Source of the DNA: Triops longicaudatus
Lineage: Eukaryota > Arthropoda > Branchiopoda > Notostraca > Triopsidae
Assembly (NCBI GenBank): GCA_022885665.1
Contig: JAGQDJ010000005.1
Location: forward strand, 434,001 to 498,000
DNA length: 64,000 bases
Direction: 5' to 3'
Part shown: positions 12,338 to 24,300 of the stretch, piece after piece
How positions within the stretch are numbered: position 1 is the first letter of the stretch
Layout: every line of letters begins with the position of its first letter
Translations under genes and position numbers: made by a program
The notes under the pieces: model-generated
The model's database searches: none
Seen by the model: only the letters and a program-made list of their open reading frames with translations
What the model was told of the DNA's origin: nothing

Positions 12338-15300
12338 GTAAAACTATAACACTTCAAAGCGTACGGTATTCGAATCAAAAGTTCGACACAAGCCAACTTG
12401 GACAACAATGTTTGCTCCCGTTCTAGCCACACAGAGGATGGGCAAGAATGAATGTTCATTTCGCATAAACTACGATAGCAAGAAAAAAAAAAGATTCGTA
12501 CGCAAACACATACTACTTGTAGCATAACAATTAGTGTTCTCGTTAGAGCTAGTTGACGTAAGAATGCTAGGGATGTCAGTCACGCAATTTGCCGTGTATT
12601 TAGAAAGGGCTAACGGCTTGAGTCGACTTTTGTTACGAATCCCACACATGTTTAACTTTACGATGTGAACTGTAGTTGAAGTTTCATTAATGTCCGAAAT
12701 AATTGAGTGTCACTTTATTTCTCCCTTTTCAGTGGCAAAGTACAGAAGATTTCGCTGAAAAGCGTCGCATTCGTACGCGTATGTACAAACTCCGCGAGAA
12801 GCGGCTTAAAGAATTCTACACTAGCAACGACGTCGTGGAATCACCCAACAAGAAAACTATGTCTTCTTCCTCCAAGATGGAAGTCGAGTACGCGTACTCC
12901 TCTGTGGATGGTGACACGGACACCCAAAAACGTCGCAACCTCGACGAACACGACGCGATAAGCGAAAAGATCCGTCGCAAGGACGAAGAGCGTACACAAC
13001 GCTATCATAACTTAATGAATGAGATGGAAACCGCAACCACAGCTTCCGGCTCCGGACAAGCCATGTTTTCCACCATATCACATCTCGAATCCTCATCTCA
13101 CACTTTCGTCACGTTGGACTCAACCCGAGCCGAAGATCTGGGGTACGATTCGATGCAGATGGAAAGCGGAGCCATGTCGATCGTAACGGGTAATTCGGTA
13201 ACCGACGGAAACAACCCCACTACCATTACCCAGTTGGAGGAAAACGGTGACGCAGCCACTGTCCATCGCGGTAACACCGAAAAGCCCCTTGCAAAAACAA
13301 CAAAAGCACGTCGCATTAGCACAGAAAAGGATAGTCCTACTCGTAAGTTGTCTTTCGAGTCCAAAAAAGTGAGCCCAACACGTAAGAAGAGCGATACGCG
13401 CAAGAATAGCAGCGGAGGAATTCCTAGCGAAGAGGTGAAAAGCTCCAGCACTGCGTCCCCGAGTTTTCGAAAGCCCAAGGATTCCACTACGCCCCCTTCG
13501 AGGAAGAAATCCACCGAGTGTAAGGCGGCAACTGAGAAGTTGGACACTAACGAAGTGGTAATGACTACAAGCTCGCGACCAGTACAGGTCACATACCGGG
13601 AAGAACAGCGACAAACCTCACGGCGGGAGACTACCGACGGGAAAACAACCACTGTGGTAGAAACAACCGAATTTGTCCGGTACCCAGAGCCTACTTCTAC
13701 GCAGACTTCGCAGCCACGGACAAAGGAACGCGTTACGATTAGCAAAACGGCCATTATCGATAGCAGCGGCACAGTTTTGGATGAACATGAGGACGAGAAT
13801 GTGGAGGAGTTGCCGTATGATTCCCCTGTGGCGAATCTGAGCCTCCAGGCATTGTTGTCGCGTCCTTCTGCTAACGACGAGTACCGCGAAGAGAGCCGAC
13901 GCGTGTCGCAGCGCGAAACTTCCGACGGCAAAACTCGAACAGAGATCGAAGTCGTGGAAACGATTCGGCGTTATCTGAAACGTAATGAGCTTGAAAAGGT
14001 TACACAGACTAAAACCACTGTCTATGATACCAATGGCACCATCTTGGACACTCACGAAGATGAAGCCATTGAAGTCCTCGAGGAAACGACCAACTCGCCA
14101 GCTGCTCCAACTCGCAGCGATGCCTCGCCTGTAACCAAGCTACGTCAGTTAGCAAGCCCAGATGTCGCCACGAGAATTAATCTTCTGTTGAAACCGTTGG
14201 TTTGCGTTTTGTCTTCCACTTCCGATTATGTCGAAGAGCGACGTAGAGTGTCGCGGCAACAAATGGACGATATTCAGGGCCAAACACACATTGAAGTCAC
14301 TGAAGAAAGCATTCGGTACTACAAAAATCCTTCCGTTCAGCCCAGGCGCGTGAAGGTCATAATCAAGCGGATTACAATCCTTAACCAGGAGGGTAACATC
14401 GTTGATGAGAAGGAGGAACAAACTTCTGAACCGCTACCCGATTTTGCGGAAGACTCACAACCTGAAATCGTCACGCTTAAATCCAAGCCTGCGAGGAAAA
14501 CTTCCAAAAAGGTGACACGTGGTCGCAAAACTAGCGATATCCGTCCCCTGTCGGCCACAATTGACGGCGACTTCATTGAAGAAGAGCGCGAAGTGACGCG
14601 TAGAGAGACCTCTGACGGCAAGCTCACCAAAGTCGTTTTGGTAACTATCATCATCCGTAGGGCAAAAGAGAGTCCTAAGCGTGAGCGTCTCACTGTCACA
14701 AAGACGACCATTTTGGATTCCAAGGGAGAGATTGTCGAAGAAGACGAGAGCTCTCATACGGAGGAAGTAAAAGATGAACCCGTCGAAGAACCTGTGGTTA
14801 CCGCCAAACAACCATTTAAGGTAGGACCAAAGGGTGACCTAGACGACGGATGTCGGAAATACCGCCAGACTCCTGAAAGCGAAGCGAAAATAGCGCCAGT
14901 AGCTCATGTTCCGTTGAACGCCACAGCAGCGACTTCTAACATTGAAGATGACATAATCCCTAATGTCGAAGAAACCGTCACGCCTAAAAAGGCCTTCAAA
15001 GTGTGTGATACACTCCAGCCAACGCCTAGCATCGATGACGGGTTATTAGAACCCCCGGGTCGCGGGAAGTCTGATGAGACCGAGGAGCCTACCGCGGCCA
15101 AGCGACCTGGCCGCCCGTCAGGAGTGGAGATCAGCGAGTTGGACCTTGATGACAGTGTAATTCCGGACGGTTCAGTTGAACGGCGGTACTCCGTTATCAC
15201 CCCTGAACCAATGCGCAGTCCAGATCTCCCTTGCGGGCCTCCGCGGATGGAAATCGAGGAGGTGAAACCCGAAATCTCCCAGGAGGACGAAGACGAGCAT

Positions 15301-18300
15301 GACTTAGATGAAGATCCTAAAAAGAAGAAGTCTCCTGTTGAGTCACCAGTAAAACAAGCTAAAAAGAAGACTGACTCGTTGTCCGAACCGAAGAAACCCG
15401 GCTCACGAATTCCTACCACGAAGGAACCAACTAACTCAGCCCCACGCCGTGGTAATACCAGCGAACCTAAGCCTAAAACTGGTGCTAAGGATGCTGAAAC
15501 TAACAAGCCGGTAAGTAAGTCGCAAATTCCTGCACCGAAAACCAAGTCGCCTACGAAGGATGCTGACACAAATGATTTCCCCTTGTCGAGGACACGCGGT
15601 GTACCAAGCGATCCCACCGATACGCGTAATCTGTCCCCTCAACGGAAGCCCAGAGACACTATTGACGAACCCAAGAAACGGACTCCAAACACCACCAAAC
15701 CAGTGCGCCCTGACAATCTGGAAATCAACGGCATCCCTCAGGCGTCACCACAACAAAAGACGCCCTTGTCAAGTCCGGACCGTTCCAGTCCATTGAAGAA
15801 TCGCAAGCCCTTTAGTGACAAAGACGGACGAAGCGACTCGCCTCAAAGACGGTGCTGTGGTCGCCATTCAGGTGAATTGCCCAAGGTGAATTCGCCCGTA
15901 ACTGCCACGTCGCCTACGCGCTCCAAAATTCCACGTTCAGAAACACCGCTAAAGAAACCGCAGCAAGACCTTACCGAATCCCCGGCGTTGAAACATCTAG
16001 ACGCTGATAGAGACCGCCCTGAGTCTCCCTCTCGTAGCAAGTTAAGGTACAGCTCACCGGTGCCGAAGGTAGCGGAACATTCGACTCCAACCAAGACCAC
16101 AAGATCTTTGCCTCAGGGAACGTCAGCGTCACCCAAGAAGCCAGCTACTCCTTCTACTTCTTCCTCGGGTATTCCAACTCGTACAGATTCTCCCAAACCA
16201 GCAAAGGGTGTCCTTTCCTCGGTTATAGCAAATCTCCCAGAAGAGTTGCGCAATCGTCCCTTGATGACCAAGACAGTCGAGTACACCAAAGTGTACCGCG
16301 TCCGCGATGACGATAAGCCTTGGCGTGTCAATTCTAAGCCGGCAGAACCGAAGAAAGACCTGCACCAGAGTGTCATGAAGGTGGTAGAGAAGTACGTCGA
16401 CTGCGAGAACTGCGAAATTCACGGTCACAAGAAGCACAAGGAACCGGAACGCATTAAGAAAGATGACTTGTCCAAATCGCCAAGCACCCCCAGAGTGGCC
16501 TCACCAGAGAAGTTTAAGCTCGACAACAAAAGGGAGACACCTGCTGCTAGAGACGCTTCTCCACTAAAACAACCAGAGCTTGATGATGACGTTGACGAGC
16601 CCAGCGAGGCGTATCGTCAACCTGACTATGATGCGGAATTCATTCAATCGAAGCGGGCAGCGTCACCCGAATCTATCGACGAGGACTACATAGCCAAGCG
16701 ACAAAACGAACCCTTCTCTGTTCCCTCGATGGGCCCCTCAACTACAAACACTGAACCCGAAAGGGCAGCTGAACTTGACCGTGACGCTCCTTCAGAACCC
16801 AAGGACAAGTTCCGCCCAGTGCAACCCAGTGACGATGAAGAAGACTCAGAGCCACGTGGTCGCTCTCGCTCGCCACCCAAGTCACTACAACCCGAATCGT
16901 TCACCACCCTATCAACCCCTTCTTCCCCCACTAAAGACATCGACGCTCGTCAAGCGCTCACTGCCAGCCCGGCGTTGGACAGTCCTTCGGCAGTCATCAA
17001 AGCAATCAAGTCATCGTTGAACTCTCCAACGTCCTCTCGCAAGTCACCCGAGAAGGATTCGCCCCTCCCTGCCCGACCTAAAGCGAAGAGTCCTGAAAAG
17101 GAAGACTCACCCTCAGTGTTTAAACCCTCCCAAATTAGTCAAATCCGCCATGGCTACGAAAACAGAAAAGATGACGCACCGGTGCGCCCTGTGCGCAAAT
17201 CTTCCTTGAAGAAAACTACGGAAGAACCTAACAAGATTAATCGCATCCGCAACACATTCGAGAAACCAGAGAGCACTTCCTCGACGCCGAAGGAGCCGAA
17301 AGAAAGCACTATTCGTCGCACACCGTTGCAAACGAACAAAAAACCGTCTACAGAAGAGGTACCCACTACCCCCACAGCGGTTCCGCCAGCTACCAAGGCC
17401 CCAACCGAATCGGGAAATCTAGTAATTGAAGAGATTGAAGACGTGCCCTTACTGGAACAGATGGTAAGTCCACACACTTGAAAATTGTTTACTTTTTTTA
17501 TAAAAAAAAATGCACGTTCATACGATAATGATGCTTTCTCGTTAACAAGTTGGATACCGCCACGAACTACGATGATCGCAGCCGTATCCGTGCCCAAATC
17601 CGCATCGTGAAGAAAAAACAAGGTGCAACACCTTCCAAAACGCCAGGCAGCTCATCACCCATGCTCGGTAGGCGAACCATGCCCGCCACGTCCGAGACAC
17701 CCAATCAACGCAAATCTTCGAGCAAACCTAGCGATCTTGAGCGCCCTGCAGATGATTCGGGAGTTCTTGAACCTCAAACAGCCTCGCTAGCCCACGAACC
17801 GGACCGAGAGGATCAGGTCCCTTCTCGTAAAACGTCAGCCACCAGGGAACCCGTGTCCACTGTTCGCAAACCCAGCACTGAGACACCCAATCAACGCAAG
17901 CATTTGAGCAGACCTAGCGACCTCGAGCGTCCTGCAGATGATTCGGGAATTGTTGAACCTCAACCAGCCTCGCTAGCCCATGAACCGGACAGAGAGGATC
18001 TGGTCCCTTCTCGTAAAACATCAGCCACCAGGGAACCCGTGTTCACTGTTCGCAAACCCAGCACTGAGCGTAAAACGTCCTCTCCTACCAAATCTCCCAG
18101 TAAAGAGTCCAAACCATTTATCCCAAATGAGACGAAAGCTCCCAGTCTGGAACCAGAGCATCCCATTCAGAAACCTGTTCAGGAGCTTCCTGACACCACC
18201 GAACAAGAGGATATACCTCGACAACACGAGGAAGTGCCGTGGCGTCGCAGCCCAGAACGCGAACGCCCTCGCCAGTCGCCAGTAAAAGATATTCCTTTAA

Positions 18301-21300
18301 AAGAAACCGCCCCAACTGAGCAAGTCGCTCCATGGCGCCGATCGCCGGAGAAAGAAATGCAGCCAACACGACAATCGCCAGCCAAAGAGGTTCCTCCTAA
18401 ACTTGCTGAAGAGACAACCGTTCCATGGCGTAAGACTTCCGCCAGCCAATTGCCAGGTAAGGTCATACTGATGTTTAGAAGTACTACTAGCCCAGGTTTC
18501 CTGTTGAAATGGTAACGCTTTCAAGCCTAACCTTGTCCTAACCTGTGAAAAATGAAGGTACCCCGGATCAGGAACGTCCCTCCTCCTCTCGCCCAGCTTT
18601 AACACCGCAACTGTCCCAATCCAAACTGCGTACGCCCACCCACTTGCCGGAGGATGATTTTAGCCAACCGCCAGCTGATTTGCAGGACATTACCTCCAGC
18701 TATGGTACGGGCCCTACGGATGAAAACGGTTTACCTTTGTTCGGCTTGGGGGCTTTAAGGCGCAAACCTAAAACATCCGATACTAAGTCACCTGCCGGTA
18801 CTGACATAACTGATTGCACAAGACCACACCTTTTACAATGCTATGTAACATATTTTTAGATCTTACGTCAACTTTGCCTCAAGAGGGTCTGAAAGAGCCT
18901 AAAGAATCCAAGGACCATGGACCGACCGATAGCTCTGGAAGACCACTTTTCGGACTCCGGGCCATCGTAGCTAAGCCTGATAATGAAGGTAGTGTTTCCA
19001 AGTCATACACAATGTGTGCTTGCTTTCCTTTGTTTTTTATACGTCTGCAGCTCTTAACAATGTTCATTAAGGTGTGCCGAGAGGTCCGGAAGAGGATACT
19101 ATTGTTCCAGTGATCCCTCGTTCCCCAAACTTGCACGCAATTATCCGTAAGCACGAAGACGCTGGTAAGTATAAAGCGAAAGAAAACTCAAGAAAGTCTT
19201 TTATAATCGTGTGAGTAGTTGGGATGTCCTAATGAGGGTTTTATTTATATAGCGGATAAGCCAGGGCCACCCAAATCTCCAGCCTTGAAACCGAAATCTA
19301 AATTGCGCGACAGTTTCATTCGTCCCGTGGAAGATGAAGTAGAAGACCGCCCTCTATCTCCCCTACCAGACAAAACCATCGCTGACCGTTCACAGCCCTT
19401 GAAGCAGATCATTCAGAAGCACCAGCAAGCGGTGGAAACTGCAACCATAACGAGGACCTCTGTCATTGACGAAGAGAAGTCTATTCATGACCGATCTCAA
19501 CCGTTGAGAGATATCATTCAACGCCATGAGACCTTATCAAGTTAGTAAATATATCTTATCTTCGTTTCCGCAATCTTTTGAGATAAGTTAGCCTTACAAG
19601 TTTTGGGCTGGGTTTCGAAGTAATAGAACGATTTGGTAAATTTTCGCAGGCCATGTCGAGCCAACACCACAGGTCAGTTCGCCCACACCGGTTACTAAGC
19701 GTCCAGGCATCTTGAAGAAGCCTAAGGAAGCAGGCTCTCCCCAAGAAACCCCCTCACCCACGAAAGAAAACGTCGAATTCCTCCCAAGCGAGCCCTCTCC
19801 ATCCAAGCCTGCCAAACTGTGGGATCCATCTCCCGTAAAGGAGACCGAAACACGACCAAGAGCTCCCACAGAACAGCAAAATCGCCGGGATTCCAACATC
19901 GATCAGCCTCAACCAGTGGTTCAGCCCCGTGAACCAGAAGAAGTTCGCCGAACTAGTGTCAGTTACTTCTCTTCGACAACTACAACTTCTGTGCGCCGCA
20001 GTGTAACGCCTGAGCGTAACGTGTATACCACTTCTACTGTCTTGCCTTCCCCAGCAGCGCCTCTACAACCCAGCGTACCTACGCACGACAATTCTGCCCC
20101 TGCTACGACGGAATCCCCGCGCACGAGAGGCATTCCGATTGAGGGTAGGCCATACCGCGGTTCGGTTAAAGAAACACCCAAGTGGCCGCCAACAAAAGAA
20201 ACTAAAGAACCTGTCCAAGCACCCCATAGGCCCTCCGCCCCTTCGTCAGGAGCTGACCAACCTACCAGACCGTGGTCGTCTTCTAGCACAAACGCTCCCC
20301 AGCCTCAACCAACTGAAGAGCCGCAGCCTGAACGCAGACCGTCACAGGTAATACACCGATGTATATAGAAAGGTTGATTTATTTGTTATAGTTTCTAGTC
20401 GGAATGCTATAATGCGTATTAATTACTGCTGGGTGTTCATTGCACTTCGGCATATTGTAAGATAACGTTCACTATCAGATATCGCTTGTTCAAACACGAA
20501 CGTATTGTTTTATTTGATGTTTGTACCGCGACTATTATTGCACCACAATGAATATTCTGACAAATTTGTGTCCTCTTACAGGTTTCGTATATAGAGATAC
20601 CGTTAAGTCGGCCAGCACCTGAGCCAGTTACCAAGCGTCCCTCACAACCTGAACTAATGCCCGAACCCGTTAGGGCTCCGCAAGAGCCGTTGCAGCAGTT
20701 CAAACCGTTGACTTCGGCTTCAATCTTGCGCGGCAGATTTGAGTCCCCCACACCGCAGGACACAACTCCTCAGCCTGAGAAACCAACCAGCACTCCAACG
20801 TCTTCTGCCCCTTGGAGGAACCGTCAGCCTACCCCTGAAAGTGATCGAAGGCCGATGCCCTCAACTACAGTACCTTCAGCCACGGCGCCTTGGCGACGAC
20901 CACGTGAAGAACCGGCACCCGATTTGAGCCAGACACGCACGTCAAAAACTGACGCACTTCAGCCAAAACCGGACAGCGATCCTTTCACTTCCACAATCAC
21001 TTTGCCGTTACGTCGACCCAGCGAACCTGCTGGTGAGTTTCCCGAACGCAGGCCATCCCAGTCCGTTACACAAACGTCCTACACGTCTTCGTCAACAATA
21101 GTGGCTTCTACGACGTTCCGCAGCCCACGGGCGTCTGTGTCACCTGACAGACACGGCCCTAGTGATTCGAACCCTCCTCGTAGGATTTCCAACGCATTCC
21201 CCGAAACTGTTCCGACAGAGCCACAGGAACGTTTCACTTCGTCCACCTCGTTGCCGCAACGTAAACCGTCCGATACGTCGTCTTCGTCCCCTTTGCGAAA

Positions 21301-24300
21301 GCCATCCCAAGTCAGCGAGGTTCACAATATTTCACTCACAGGCGAAACTACGGGCCACACGGTCAAATCCGTATCCACCTTTCAGTTACAATTAGGTAAT
21401 CCTAGCGTTCCTCCGGCTGTCCAGGTCCCAGGATCAGTAACCCAGCCTGATTCGTCTTCTGCCACACCTACCGCATCGTGGCGCAAGCAATCACAAGAAC
21501 AAAGAACACCACAATATCCCCAAGAAGCGAAACCAGCTATTTCGCCTTACGTTGTGGACCGTCCTGAAGAAAGTCCAAGTCAATTCAAGCCCACAATGGC
21601 GGCGCCGCCTACCACTACATCTACGCCGTCGTCTTCCCGTAAACCGTCCATTGACGCTACTCCCTCGCCCTCTTCTGCCACCCGTACGAATATTCGCACT
21701 GGAGCGCGCGGCTCTATCCGAGCTTTGGCTCAGAAATTCCTTGAAAATGGTGACAGTAGTACCCCCAAGGCTGCGTACCCACGAGCAGGCCTGATTTTCC
21801 GTTCGTCGAGTTTTAGACAGGGTCAACAACCTGATTCAGGTAACATGCTTTAATCTTCAGTATTCGGCGACTAATTTGCTGTTTTTCTCGCAATGCTCTA
21901 GATGGCCAAGGATTGCAGCGATCTGCCTCCTTGCGGATACGCACCCCTGATAGGCGTAGTCAAGACCGTGAGTCGCCGGGTAAATCTTCTAAAGAAACCC
22001 TTCTTCATAATGTCAGCGTTACATCGTGCATTCCTGTATTGACGGTTTTTCCTGTGTTTCCAGAAAAAACTCCTTCGTACCAGCAGTCGACGTCCCTAGA
22101 AGTGAATATCGGCACCCCAAACAATACGAGTCTCTCTCGTCGCACCACTCTCGAGCCAGCGAACGAGCAAGTTGAACAAAGTTTCAACGAGACTCGCAAG
22201 ACTTCAGTCACGTCTGTCATCCTAACGCCAGTCCAACCTTCGACAAACTCGAGCAGTCCATACACACGATCGCCTCACGCTCGTTCCTTCCTTGAGGACC
22301 ATACTCCTGTCTCGGGCATCAACGATATTATGGACCGCATGCGAGCTGCTGAACCAGGTACGAGGGCGAACCGGCGTTTTTTGTTTAGATTTGACTACAC
22401 GTTACATTCTAGATCACTACGGAAATAAGGATCATTAGTAATGAACCTGCAATTGTGATTCACGAATTTTCTAAATTTTTGAGAGAGAACATCTTTTATG
22501 TATTCATGAAAACAACTGTGGTAGATTTACAATGGCGACTTTGACTATGGCACTTTTGGTGACTGAGATCCGAAATAAACGACATATCCAATAGCAGAAT
22601 GGGTGCAAAACATCTGACTGTACAGTTATGACGCGTGTCACAACATGAGTACTACAATGACGGCTATTATTCTGGAGTAATGTCTGACGTAGTCATGAAG
22701 CTTCCGATGATGTGGGAACAAGTTCTCAGTTGATTTCCTTCTGCGTTCTATGTTTTATTTGCGTGGAATATTTTGTTTTTAATTTGTTTTAATGTTTATA
22801 TTGTATTTTTTTTCGTAATTTACAGCCCAACCGGGTGACCAAGACGCCGAAGCTCGTTCGTTGTTGAATAAATTCCTGGGGGCACAGGTGATTGTGCAAA
22901 GCATGGATCCTTGGGCGAAGCAAAACCTGAGTGCGACTCCGCTTACGGAATCTATCATCAGCACGTCCGTGAACGTGAGCGACGACGGAAAGGTAACACT
23001 TGCATCCTTGAGTTGCTCAGAGCAGTTCTTTTAGAGCATTTGCAAAGTTCAGCGTTCATCATCATCGTTTGCCTCCTCCAAATGTAGTCTTTTTGCAAGA
23101 GTTTAGCTTACTTGGCTATTTAGTTCCTATTGTCGAGCGAGGAAGAAGGGGACGAAACCTAAAACGGTCGATGTCGTTTGGGCTAAATGCTGTCTTGTTC
23201 TAACTTCTGTTGTTAGTGTAAAGAGCATGTGCGCCCTTTTCCCTCGCCTTCGGTTACTGCATTTAATATCTCTAATAATATCTTTAGCCCCTCCCCCTTC
23301 TTCTCCGTCTTTCGCTTTTTCTTGTTTCCCATACCACCAAACCTTGCATTTCTCCCATGTTATCTATGGTGTGGCTCTTATGTCTTACAGAGCGTAAGTC
23401 GAACTGTTGCTGCTGCACAGAAAGGAGGTTCGTCGACTTCGTCCTCCGGAGTAGATTCTCAAGGAAGACAGTGGACATCGTCTTCCGCCACGAGCGCGGC
23501 CACCTTTAAATCACACACCATTACACAGGTAATTACCCTTTCGCAATCATATCACATCGAAATTCGCCAACAGTGACAGCAATAGCAAGTTTCGTAGTGT
23601 GTGCGTGTTTCGTCTCTCGTATTCCATCCATGCGCTCCGCTTCTTGTATATGTGTGTGAATCAGCACCTGATGACTTACATAGACCTGCCAAAAGCTATT
23701 TATACAAATCATGTCAAGTGGGCCAAATTAGACCATGCCAGACTTATTTTTTTCTTATGTTGTAGGCTTGGCCTAATATATCATATCCCTCGTTCTAATC
23801 CTTGACCTGATTTTTTCTTGTAAAAGAAACATTTCTTTCTTGGCTGTTAGATTGTTTAGATAATTTCAGAGTTGGCATAACTTCCCCACACATGTAATCT
23901 CTTGCGTTAACCTTGCTGAAGGGAGTGAAACAACCAGACGAGCTAAATAACGTGGGCTTAAGGACAATTGAAAGTAAATTTGTGGTAAAAGGAGCGTTTT
24001 GCTTTGAGAGTTTCAAAACCACGAACTGGCATGACCATGTATGTCGACTTGGCTGATTTAACTAACACACACAAACCCGTGTATGACGTCAGAGCGCCCT
24101 TTACGGCGGTGCCGCAAGATAATTTTAGCCCTTTTCTTCCTCCAGCGTACCTAAGGCGAGAGTCCAACGTTTTCGATAATTCCGAACCCGTTTCGTGAAA
24201 GCGACTTTTGCACACGTTACGAGAGCACAGCAACACGCGTAGTACGTGTGTATTTGAGTGCGTTGGTGGTCGGTTTACCCAGCGCACTGCGTTTCGTTTC

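Noticed and set aside
17464..17481. Frame extension ending SPHT at the end of exon 2
   Set aside because: It starts at a GTAAGT donor whose splicing completes smoothelin domain 2.
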